The notes beneath the pieces are model-generated. The model was not told where the DNA came from. It worked only from the letters and a program-made list of their open reading frames with translations, and searched no databases. Below are positions 54,322 to 62,655 of a stretch of 64,000 nt of DNA, in pieces. Position numbers and translations under genes: made by a program. Source of the DNA: Nostoc sp. C052 (GTDB lineage: Bacteria > Cyanobacteriota > Cyanobacteriia > Cyanobacteriales > Nostocaceae); assembly GCF_013393905.1 (NCBI RefSeq), contig NZ_CP040272.1, positions 2,046,001 to 2,110,000 of the forward strand, read 5' to 3'. Position 1 is the stretch's first letter. Every line of letters begins with the position of its first letter.

Positions 54322-55518
54322 ATGAATGCTGTAATCAATTTATTACTTTTTTTACTGCCGATTCTGAGTAGCCTTTGGATTAGCCAAACTTTCAACCCTC
54401 TATCCTCTTATCAGCCTCTCCAGGTTATAGATGGGGCCGCGTTATATAAAAAACAATTAACCAATGGTAACGAAGCATATTTACAAATTATCGATCTCCG
54501 CAAAATGCACATAGACCAAATTACCGGAGAGGTAGATGATATGGGTCTAAATGAGGGCAAATATTATAAAGGTGAAGGTGGACATTACAGCCCTTTTTTC
54601 CAAAATAAGTTGTTTTCTGAAGTAACAGACGAATATAAGAAACTTTACGCAAACAACGTTTTTTCTATGATTAATTGTTCTTTCTTTGAGCAATACCAAT
54701 CTAGTACTCAATTATCCTTTCCGATCAAACTCAATGGTGTTGTCATCACTGGTGGTACTAGCCCTTATGGCCCAATCAAGGAACCAAAAGATAAATATTA
54801 TAGTAATATTCGCCTCAAAACCTTAGTCTGGGATAATCAGCAGGCATACATTACCGATTACAATCCGGTTAGTGGTGCGCCTCTGAACCAAAAAGCAGTA
54901 AAGAATGCGATTGTTACTTACCAATACAGCGATCATCCGGCGAAAGTATTAGCCCAAAACCAAGCGAATAAATATCAACTCATCGGTACTCTCAACAAAG
55001 ATGGTGTTAAGGGTGACGAGTTGTTGGCGATTATGACGGTGAACCAGGCAACTCTGGACGAAGGAGCCGATTTATTACGTAAATTAGGGGTTAAAGGCGA
55101 TATCATTACCATTGATGGCGGCAAATCAACTTATCTATTCAATTCTCAACAGGGAGACATTATTGTTCCCCAATTGTCTAATCTGCAAGAAAATCCTACT
55201 TTCCGACATCTACCTCATTATCTGGGATTCCGTAAGAAAAGCAAAAATCAGGTCGCACCAAAGATTTTGATTACTCAGCCAGTGAAGAAAGTACTTCCAA
55301 AGAAAGATCAGCCTTATTTAATATTGTGGCGGGATAATTTTGATGGCGATGTCTCGATTAAGTTGTACGATGGGAACAAACTTATCCAAAACATTTCTTC
55401 CCGTACTGCTAGCGATGGAGTTTATGAGTGGATACCAGGTATTGATCTAAAAGAAGGCTATTTTGTTCGTATTTCTAGCTGGAAAGACCGGAATATTTTC
55501 GGGCAGTTACAATTATAA
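54322..55518 (+). CDS. Phosphodiester glycosidase (NAGPA)-like exported protein
   Basis: 398-aa protein. ATG at 54322 (MNAVINLLLFLLPILSSLW) is chosen over a TTG at 54298 because it starts a signal peptide or membrane anchor. The NAGPA/DUF2233 signatures are MINCSFFEQYQSSTQLSFP (about residue 117) and DIITIDGGKSTYLFNSQ (about 265), which mirrors the NLDGGGS box of phosphodiester glycosidases. A beta-rich C-terminal domain with DNFDGDVSIKLYDGN follows. It probably acts on cell-envelope polysaccharide; substrate unknown. Confidence 0.78.
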   Translation: MNAVINLLLFLLPILSSLWISQTFNPLSSYQPLQVIDGAALYKKQLTNGNEAYLQIIDLRKMHIDQITGEVDDMGLNEGKYYKGEGGHYSPFFQNKLFSEVTDEYKKLYANNVFSMINCSFFEQYQSSTQLSFPIKLNGVVITGGTSPYGPIKEPKDKYYSNIRLKTLVWDNQQAYITDYNPVSGAPLNQKAVKNAIVTYQYSDHPAKVLAQNQANKYQLIGTLNKDGVKGDELLAIMTVNQATLDEGADLLRKLGVKGDIITIDGGKSTYLFNSQQGDIIVPQLSNLQENPTFRHLPHYLGFRKKSKNQVAPKILITQPVKKVLPKKDQPYLILWRDNFDGDVSIKLYDGNKLIQNISSRTASDGVYEWIPGIDLKEGYFVRISSWKDRNIFGQLQL

Positions 55519-55584
55519 TTTAGCGGTACGGGAAAATGCAAGGGATAACTAGCTAAACGCAAACCTCTCAACAAGGTTGACGGT

Positions 55585-58203
55585 GTGGCCGCGATCGCAA
55601 TTGTTATCGTTTCTCACAGTAAACAACTGGCTCTGGGTGTGCGGGAACTCGCCGCGCAGATGGTTCAGGGCCAAGTTTCCATTGCTGTTGCAGCAGGTAT
55701 TGAAGATTCTGAAAATCCATTGGGTACAGATCCCATCCAGGTTTATGAGGCGATCGCTTCTGTATTTTCTGATGATGGTGTCTTGGTGTTAATGGATTTG
55801 GGTAGTGCTTTGCTAAGTGCAGAAATGGCCATTGAGTTTCTACCAGAAGCACAACAGCAAAAAGTGTATTTGTGTGAAGCCCCGCTAGTAGAAGGTGCGA
55901 TCGCTGCTGTGGTAGCGGCGGCGGCTGGTGGAGATATTCACCAAGTTATGGCGGAAGCACGCGGCGCACTCCTAGCAAAAGCAACTCAATTGGGTTTAGT
56001 TAGTAGTCCGTTGTCTGCTATCACCCCAACAACAACCAATATAGAATCACCAACGCGAGAAATTCAGCTGATTGTGAGCAATCACTTAGGATTACACGCC
56101 CGTCCCGCAGCGCAGTTTGTCGCAACCGCAGCCCGGTTTCAATCCCAAATTTTAGTACGGAATTTAACGAGAAATACTCAGCTAGTTAGGGGTGACAGTA
56201 TTAACCAAGTTACAACTTTAGGAGTGCGTCAAGGACACGAACTGCTGATTACTGCCACTGGTTCTGATGCAGATGAGGCACTGGCAGCATTACAGGCATT
56301 ATTCGCGAATAACTTTGGTGAGGCAGCCCGGTCTTGTTGTTCCAACAAAGAGGAGCCAGCGCTGAAGACGGGTTTCCCGTCGCAGGTGACTGGCGTTGGA
56401 CTGCCGAACCCGGAGGGTGAAGATCGTGTTTCCTTGAATTCTCCACCAGTATTTCAGTATGAAGTTACCCCAACAACTCACGGCGAACTTTCGGGGATTG
56501 CAGCTTCTCCAGGAGTAGCGATCGCACCTGTTGTTCATTATCAACCCACTCATATTATTGTTACGCAATACCACGTTGAAGATGTTGAAGCAGAGTGGCA
56601 AAGATTACAAACAGCAATCCACACCGCCCAACAAGAAATTCAAGCAGTTTTCTCACAAGCATCTCTGCAAATTGGTGATGCTGAAGCCGCCATTTTTGAC
56701 GCCCAACTACTATTTTTAGAAGATCCAGTGTTGTTGGAAGCGGCTAAAGAACGCATTTTAGCAAACCATATAAATGCTGAAGCCGTTTGGCAAGCTGTAG
56801 TAGATGAAGTAGTAACTTCCTACCGCACACTTGAGGATTCTTATCTGCAAGAGCGAGTTGACGATGTTTTAGATGTCGGGCGAAGAGTGCTACGATTACT
56901 ATCTGGCAATGCCCCCGCTAACCTGCATCTTCAGGAACCGGCGATTTTAGTGGCGACTGATTTAACTCCCTCAGATACCGCTGGATTAGATCCGACAAAG
57001 GTGTTGGGTATTTGTACTACTTCTGGTAGTGCCACTTCCCACAGTGCAATTATCGCTCGGACATTGGGTATTCCCGCAGTTTTGGGAGTAGATGCCCAGG
57101 TGTTGCACTTAGCAGATGGTACACTTATGGCTCTTGATGGCGAAAGTGGCAGAGCTTGGGTAGAACCGGAATCACACATCCTAGATTTACTAGCAGCAAA
57201 GCAGTCAGCTTGGCAAGCTGCCCAACAAGAAGCACAAGCTACAGCAAATCAACCAGCAATTACTTGTGATGGTAAGCAAATTAGCGTCTTCGCCAATATT
57301 GGTAGTATAAATGATGTCCAAGTTGCTGTAGCTAGCGGTGCAGAAGGCGTGGGACTCCTCCGCACTGAGTTTCTCTATTTAGATCGGACAAGCGCCCCGA
57401 CGGAAGAAGAACAATTAGCAGTGTATCAGGCGATCGCCCAAGTTTTAGATAATCGTCCGCTAATTATTCGTACCCTCGATGTCGGTGGTGATAAGCCACT
57501 TCCCTATCTCAGAGTCGGATTTCCAGAAGCTAATCCTTTTTTAGGCTGGCGCGGAATTCGTTTCTGTTTAGATCATCTGGATTTGTTCAAAACTCAGTTA
57601 CGGGCAATTTTGAGAGCCAGTGTCGGACACCAAATTAAAATCATGTTGCCGATGATTGCGACGGTAACGGAGGTACGTGCAGCTAAGGTAATTTTGGGTG
57701 AAGTGCAGGCTGAACTCAATCAAGCTGGTATTGCCTTTGATGCCGCGATGAAAGTAGGAATTATGATCGAGGTTCCGTCAGCAGTGGCGATCGCAGATCA
57801 GTTAGCCGCTGAAGTAGACTTCTTTAGTATAGGTACTAACGACCTGAGCCAGTACGTCATGGCTAGCGATCGCACTAATCCCCGCGTGGCAAATTTAGTT
57901 GATGCGCTACATCCAGCAGTATTACGAATGGTGCAACAAACTGTTCAAGCTGCCCATACAGCAGGGATTTCAGTCGGATTATGTGGAGAATTGGCAGCAG
58001 ATACTTTCGCAACAGCAATTTTATTAGGTTTAGGGCTGGATGAATTAAGCGTCAATCCCCAAAGTATACCTGGCGTGAAGCAGGCGATCGCTCGATTAAG
58101 TATAGTTGCAAGTGAAGCGATCGTGGCATCAGCATTACAGCAAGATTCTGCAACTCACGTCAGAGAGCTAATTTCAACGGAAATCGGCCAGAATCGCATT
58201 TAA
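55585..58203 (+). CDS. DhaM-HPr-Enzyme I fusion (PEP phosphotransferase)
   Basis: 872-aa multiphosphoryl protein starting at GTG 55585. Residues about 1-130 are the DhaM/EIIA-mannose-type domain with active His11 in VSHSKQLALG. Residues about 158-245 are HPr with His171 in GLHARPAAQF. EI follows, with its phospho-His in ATSHSAIIARTLG (near 485) and PEP-binding LLRTEFLYLDR, DVGGDKPLPYL and SIGTNDLSQYVMAS. It should carry phosphate from PEP to a DhaK-DhaL dihydroxyacetone kinase, but no dhaK or dhaL is in the window. The gene has many HIP1 sites, so is resident. Confidence 0.93.
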   Translation: MAAIAIVIVSHSKQLALGVRELAAQMVQGQVSIAVAAGIEDSENPLGTDPIQVYEAIASVFSDDGVLVLMDLGSALLSAEMAIEFLPEAQQQKVYLCEAPLVEGAIAAVVAAAAGGDIHQVMAEARGALLAKATQLGLVSSPLSAITPTTTNIESPTREIQLIVSNHLGLHARPAAQFVATAARFQSQILVRNLTRNTQLVRGDSINQVTTLGVRQGHELLITATGSDADEALAALQALFANNFGEAARSCCSNKEEPALKTGFPSQVTGVGLPNPEGEDRVSLNSPPVFQYEVTPTTHGELSGIAASPGVAIAPVVHYQPTHIIVTQYHVEDVEAEWQRLQTAIHTAQQEIQAVFSQASLQIGDAEAAIFDAQLLFLEDPVLLEAAKERILANHINAEAVWQAVVDEVVTSYRTLEDSYLQERVDDVLDVGRRVLRLLSGNAPANLHLQEPAILVATDLTPSDTAGLDPTKVLGICTTSGSATSHSAIIARTLGIPAVLGVDAQVLHLADGTLMALDGESGRAWVEPESHILDLLAAKQSAWQAAQQEAQATANQPAITCDGKQISVFANIGSINDVQVAVASGAEGVGLLRTEFLYLDRTSAPTEEEQLAVYQAIAQVLDNRPLIIRTLDVGGDKPLPYLRVGFPEANPFLGWRGIRFCLDHLDLFKTQLRAILRASVGHQIKIMLPMIATVTEVRAAKVILGEVQAELNQAGIAFDAAMKVGIMIEVPSAVAIADQLAAEVDFFSIGTNDLSQYVMASDRTNPRVANLVDALHPAVLRMVQQTVQAAHTAGISVGLCGELAADTFATAILLGLGLDELSVNPQSIPGVKQAIARLSIVASEAIVASALQQDSATHVRELISTEIGQNRI

Positions 58204-58230
58204 ACCTTCACTTTTTTCATAAATAATAGG

Positions 58231-58459
58231 ACTAGCCCTTTCAAGGTGGTGTGTTTTTCAAAACATGACCTTCACAGAATGATCACAAACTCTCAAACAT
58301 CTGGCAGGTCTTGTCAAATTGAGAAATTTTCGCCGTCATCCGCGAGCTCCAAAGATTGCTCAACCAAAACGAACTTACTTCAAGAACAAGCCCCATGTCT
58401 CAACTGCTAAGATTCTAAACCAGAAAAAGCTGCAAAATAACACACCTTGAAAGGGCTAG
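58231..58459. mobile_element. IS4-derived mini-element (decayed)
   Basis: Inverted repeats CTAGCCCTTTCAAGGT (58232-58247) and ACCTTGAAAGGGCTAG (58443-58458). Inside on the plus strand lies an intact transposase C-terminal tail, LRNFRRHPRAPKIAQPKRTY then KPHVSTAKILNQ. The rest of the transposase is missing. The same repeat bounds the remnant at 29540-30084, so both come from one IS family. It is too short to move by itself but could be mobilised by a full copy. Confidence 0.8.
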
Positions 58460-58475
58460 TTGTAATCTAGTTAAG

Positions 58476-59402
58476 TTACAAAGTTTCCCAAGCAGTTCCT
58501 TTGTAGCCGTATTGAAAAATTTCTGGATGCAAAATTTCTGCCAAAATTTCTAGAGAATCTACCAGTCGTGGCCCTGGGCGATTGAAGTAAGAATTGCCAT
58601 CAGTGATGTAGACCCTACCAGCTTCAGTCGCGTGTAGTTTTCCCCACTCTGGGCGTTGAGTTAACAACTGGGCTTCTTGGCGAGTGCGATTTAAATCAAA
58701 GCCACAAGGCATAAAAACAATTACATCTGGATTCGTTGTTAATAGAGTTTCCCACGGCAAGACAGGAGAAGGCTGACCTGTAGCACAAAATAGAGACTGT
58801 CCTCCTGCTAGGTTAACTAATTCAGGAATCCAATTCGCAGCCACCATCAAAGGATCAGTCCACTCGACACAGGCGACAGTAGGGAGTTCATGTAAAGAAA
58901 GTCCTTGGATTCTGTGGTGACAAATTTTGACGCGGGCTTCTAAATTTTCTAAGACTTTTACCGAGTCTACGCCAAAGATGTTGCCGACTCGTTCAATATC
59001 AGTCCAAACGTCCTGGAGAATATTGGGTTGTAAAGAAATAATCTGAGGTTTACTGTCAACGAGTGTGGCAACTGCCTTTTCAACTTCGTGTAAACTGACA
59101 GCACAAACATCGCACTGGTCTTGAGTGAGAATGTGGGTAGGCTGCAACTGCTCTAAAACATCTGTTTTGATTTCATAGATACTAAGAGCCGATTGCAATA
59201 ATTTGTTCACTTCATCGTTAATCTGGCTGCTGGAGGCATTGGAGTTTAAACGTGCTTGGGTACAAATAGGGCGATTGTGGATTTCTGGAGGGTAATCACA
59301 TTCGTGCGATCGCCCCACAATAGCATTAACCAACCCTAGTGCTGCTAAAGTCTCTGTTCCACCGGGAATCAGGGAAACAATTCTTACATCATTGTCCGTC
59401 AT
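58476..59402 (-). CDS. Cobalamin-binding (BtuF-like) protein
   Basis: 308-aa periplasmic-binding-protein fold of the BtuF/FepB class. It begins VRIVSLIPGGTETLAALG and has GRSHECDYPPEI, PTHILTQDQCDVCAVS and TNPDVIVFMPCGFDLNRT. There is no signal peptide, as in many cyanobacterial homologues annotated as cobalamin-binding proteins. It may scavenge or sense B12, which the hpnP/hpnJ products need, but nothing in the position links them. Monocistronic, convergent with the mini-element. No riboswitch was recognised upstream. Confidence 0.82.
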   Translation of the reverse strand: MTDNDVRIVSLIPGGTETLAALGLVNAIVGRSHECDYPPEIHNRPICTQARLNSNASSSQINDEVNKLLQSALSIYEIKTDVLEQLQPTHILTQDQCDVCAVSLHEVEKAVATLVDSKPQIISLQPNILQDVWTDIERVGNIFGVDSVKVLENLEARVKICHHRIQGLSLHELPTVACVEWTDPLMVAANWIPELVNLAGGQSLFCATGQPSPVLPWETLLTTNPDVIVFMPCGFDLNRTRQEAQLLTQRPEWGKLHATEAGRVYITDGNSYFNRPGPRLVDSLEILAEILHPEIFQYGYKGTAWETL

Positions 59403-59935
59403 CGCTCCACCTCCATAAAAGCTGCCGTTACCTTGATTTTGACAAAATTTGAGTCATTAAGTATCTTTCTCTAGGAGAATCAAGGGTGTTTTAGTAGTCA
59501 GCACTAAGCAATAACTTTAACTGGGTATTAGAGACTGGAGACTGAAGATTATGGATTAAATATTAAGAATTAAGTATCAAATATTAAGGATTTAGAAAGA
59601 TTTTTCCAGTTCACAGTCCTCAAAACTAAGTTCAAAACATTATACTAATTAACAGTATCTTCATTGGATAGTGGAATTACTTGATAGTAGAATTACTTGA
59701 TACTTAAGATCATTGCAATGCTAATTATCCCCTGGCAAAAATTACTGGTATGAAGTAACAGAAGTAATCAGCAAAATCTAGCTTAGAACTCGTTAGCCAG
59801 AACCATAAAATTTGATTAGAAAAATTATACTTTCCGGTTATGAAAAATCATATCAAGTAGTTGTAGTTATACAAAGACAGTTTTACTTTTTGCGTAGAAC
59901 TGCAAGGCAACATTATTTCTTCTTGAGGGCAACTA
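59403..59935. other. Intergenic region, no gene seen
   Basis: 533 bases, AT-rich. It contains TATTAAGAATTAAGTATCAAATATTAAG-type simple repeats near 59560-59590 and ACTTGATA repeats near 59690-59710. No frame, RNA or clear hairpin is supported. It could hold decayed 5' coding sequence of the histidine kinase, which seems N-terminally shortened. Confidence 0.6.
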
Positions 59936-61711
59936 ATGCAAGTGGTGTCAGCTAGAGATATTACAGAGTACAACCAGACCCAAGAGGCTTTAAAAATCAA
60001 AGAGCATAGTCGGCGAAAACAAAGCCAAACGCTGGTACAACTAGCAAGAAGCAAGACATTTCAGCAAGGTAATCTCAATGCCGTGTTGAGAGAAATCACA
60101 GAAACTACTGCTGGGACGCTCTTAGTCGAGCGAGTTGGCATATGGTTGTATAATGAAGAACGTTCTAAAATCGAGTGTATTGATTTGTATGATGTGAGGA
60201 CTAAAGAGCATACCTCTGGTAACTCGCTTTTAAAAACAAATTATCCAGTTTATTTCCAGGCTTTAGAAGAGGAACGTACCATAGCCGCAGATGATGCCAT
60301 AAACGATTTCAGAACTCAAGAATTATCTAAGTCTTATCTTTCAGTTATGGGCATTACATCGCTACTAGATGCACCAATTTGGCTAGAGGGTCGTTTGATA
60401 GGCGTAGTGTGTCATGAACACATAGGCAAAGGTCGCCAATGGACTTTGGAAGAAGAGACTTTTGCCGGCTCGATTGCAGATTTTGTGACGCTGGCGATAG
60501 AAGCAAGCGAGCGAAATGTCGTACAAGAAGCGCTACGACAAAGTGAGGCGCAATTCCGGGCGATTTTTGAGCGTTCCTCTATCGGCATTGGACTTATAGA
60601 TATGAAAGCCCAGATAGTCGATGCTAATGTAGCATTGTGTGAGATTTTAGGATACAGCCGAGAAGAGCTATACGGCAAGACCTTTACCGATTACATTTCC
60701 GCAGAAAGGGGGGATTTAAAACTTTACAAACAACTGATGTCAGGAATTCGCACAGATTTAAAGAGAAGTTCGAGAGACGGCTTTCAAGCCTCGAAACATC
60801 AGGAACAGCTTGTCCAAAGACATCGCATTGAGATGGAAAGACGCTGCTTGCATCAAAATGGTAACTTAGTTTGGACTCATATCTCTGTTTCTGTTATACC
60901 AGGCAGCAATGGTGAACCCGAATTTTTTTTAGCGATGATTGAGGATATTACTGAACGTAAGCAAACTGAGTTGAAACTACGTGCTTCTCAAGAAGCAGCA
61001 GAAGCCGCCAGTCGGGCAAAAAGTGAATTTTTAGCAACCATGAGCCATGAGTTGCGGACGCCTCTGAATGCGATTATGGGTTTGTCGCAGTTGCTACAAC
61101 AAGAAATAGTTGGCTCTCTCAATGAAAAGCAGAATGAATATGTAACTTCCATATATAGTAGTGGTGAACATTTACTAGCGCTGATTAACGATATTCTCGA
61201 TTTATCTAAGGTAGAAGCAGGTAAAGAGGAACTGTTGCTGTCACCTTTGCCAGTGTCCGATTTATGTAATTATGCCATTTGGACAGTGCGCGATCGCGCC
61301 TTAGAAAAGGGATTGCAACTTACCTGTAAAATTGACCTAGAAGAAGATATTTGCATTGCTGATGAGCGGCGTATCAAGCAAATGCTACTCAACCTGCTCA
61401 CCAATGCCATTAAATTCACCCCAGCCGGTCAGGTATCACTGCTAGTCAAAAAAGTACCACAAGGGATAACATTTACAATTTCAGATACGGGAATTGGTAT
61501 AGACTCAAGTCAGTTTCAATTTCTATTTGAACCGTTTAAACAACTTGATAGTCGGTTAAATCGGCAGTATGAAGGCACTGGTTTAGGTTTAGCATTAACA
61601 CGCAAATTAGCACGTTTGCATGGTGGAGATGTTACCGTGACATCAACTCTAGGAAAGGGTAGTCAGTTCACTCTGTTTCTACCAAATTCAGCGCATCTGG
61701 GAGATGAGTGA
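59936..61711 (+). CDS. GAF-PAS sensor histidine kinase
   Basis: 591-aa kinase. Residues about 1-20 (VVSARDITEYNQTQEALK) look like the end of a PAS/PAC domain, so the start may be a truncation. A GAF domain follows (about 45-195), then a PAS domain (about 205-335, EAQFRAIFERSSIGIGL). HisKA has the phospho-His in SHELRTPLNAIMGLS near residue 371. HATPase_c has NLLTNAIKFTPAG, DTGIGID and GTGLGLALTRKLA. No receiver domain follows and no cognate regulator lies nearby. No membrane span, so it is probably cytoplasmic; the signal is unknown. Confidence 0.9.
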   Translation: MQVVSARDITEYNQTQEALKIKEHSRRKQSQTLVQLARSKTFQQGNLNAVLREITETTAGTLLVERVGIWLYNEERSKIECIDLYDVRTKEHTSGNSLLKTNYPVYFQALEEERTIAADDAINDFRTQELSKSYLSVMGITSLLDAPIWLEGRLIGVVCHEHIGKGRQWTLEEETFAGSIADFVTLAIEASERNVVQEALRQSEAQFRAIFERSSIGIGLIDMKAQIVDANVALCEILGYSREELYGKTFTDYISAERGDLKLYKQLMSGIRTDLKRSSRDGFQASKHQEQLVQRHRIEMERRCLHQNGNLVWTHISVSVIPGSNGEPEFFLAMIEDITERKQTELKLRASQEAAEAASRAKSEFLATMSHELRTPLNAIMGLSQLLQQEIVGSLNEKQNEYVTSIYSSGEHLLALINDILDLSKVEAGKEELLLSPLPVSDLCNYAIWTVRDRALEKGLQLTCKIDLEEDICIADERRIKQMLLNLLTNAIKFTPAGQVSLLVKKVPQGITFTISDTGIGIDSSQFQFLFEPFKQLDSRLNRQYEGTGLGLALTRKLARLHGGDVTVTSTLGKGSQFTLFLPNSAHLGDE

Positions 61712-61856
61712 GATGGGGAAGCAAATTTTATCTTGGTCATAAAAATACATTTTTTCATGACCGAATAGGAACGTGGATTAAATAAAATGCAAAACTTCAT
61801 CCTGTCTTTAGCTTCCCTCTCCTTTATAAGGCAATACACTTGGCTTTGTGAAAAAT

Positions 61857-61932
61857 TGTAGGTTGAGTGAGGCAAAGCGCAACCCAACAAAGCCCTAGAA
61901 ATATTGGGTTTCGTTCTTCAACTCAACCTACA
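61857..61932. repeat. GTAGGTTGAGTGA palindromic repeat
   Basis: TGTAGGTTGAGT (61857-61868) and ACTCAACCTACA (61921-61932) are inverted arms. Inside lie the related AACCCAAC and ATTGGGTTTCG. Similar palindromes are at 10960-10995 and 54177-54209. This dispersed repeat family is common in Nostoc-type genomes. Confidence 0.7.
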
Positions 61933-61968
61933 CAATTTAAGGATTTTGTAAAAAAATACAATACATTG

Positions 61969-62415
61969 TCACTTAGAATCTGAGAAAATTTTCCTCATTG
62001 CGATATGGGGAATACTAGCTTCTTCAAATATTTCTCCTTCTTCGACAAAATCCAATTTTTTGTATAAATCTTTTATATATTCTTGAGCATGAACCATTAC
62101 TTCTGGAATATTTTTGTTAGCTACCACTTGTAGAGCATTTTCCATAATTTTTTTACCAATACCCTGTCCTCTAGCTGTCGATAAAACAGCGAGCCTTTCT
62201 ATTTTGGCAGTTTTTTCATCCAAATATCTGATTCTGGTAGTACCCACAACTTCACCATTTAAATAAGCAATTAGATGAGTAGATATTTCATCTTTGCCAT
62301 CAAACTCTAAAGCGGGATCTACACCTTGTTCTTCTTGAAAAACTGATTTTCTAATTGCTTGAATTGCCGGAAAATGTTGAGGAAATTCAGCAACTTTTAT
62401 AACTAAATTACTCAT
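61969..62415 (-). CDS. GNAT-family N-acetyltransferase
   Basis: 148-aa acetyltransferase. It contains VFQEEQGVDPALEFDGKDE (substrate loop), VGTTRIRYL, and the acetyl-CoA-binding motif A KIERLAVLSTARGQGIGKKI (R/QxxGxG/A). It ends with a VMVHAQEYIKDLYKKLDFVE motif B. It resembles the ElaA/YjcF-type subgroup. Substrate unknown. Monocistronic. Confidence 0.9.
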   Translation of the reverse strand: MSNLVIKVAEFPQHFPAIQAIRKSVFQEEQGVDPALEFDGKDEISTHLIAYLNGEVVGTTRIRYLDEKTAKIERLAVLSTARGQGIGKKIMENALQVVANKNIPEVMVHAQEYIKDLYKKLDFVEEGEIFEEASIPHIAMRKIFSDSK

Positions 62416-62564
62416 TGTTATCTGTATCTTTGGGGTTCATATATACAATAGACATCTGGTGAAATTAATGATCAATTACCTGAAAGCTATGTAGAGACGT
62501 TATATGTAACGTCTCTACATTCATTTTCATTCCTATGTCTAAATAGATAGGACATACGCCCTAC

Positions 62565-62638
62565 TAGTCTGTCAAATTCACTTTGACGGTTAGAGAGACA
62601 CGATAAATCGCCGTCTTTACAGTGAATTTGACAGACTA
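62565..62638. repeat. 18-bp inverted repeat, terminator or MITE-like
   Basis: TAGTCTGTCAAATTCACT (62565-62582) and AGTGAATTTGACAGACTA (62621-62638) are perfect complements 38 bases apart. It sits 17 bases after the stop of the aldehyde dehydrogenase gene, so may end its transcript, but its symmetry and length also fit a mini-element. Confidence 0.75.
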
Positions 62639-62655
62639 CTACCTACTTTTATCGT

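Noticed and set aside
59403..59600. Cobalamin riboswitch ahead of the BtuF-like gene
   Set aside because: No GCCACTG-type B12 box or expected long structured leader was recognised.
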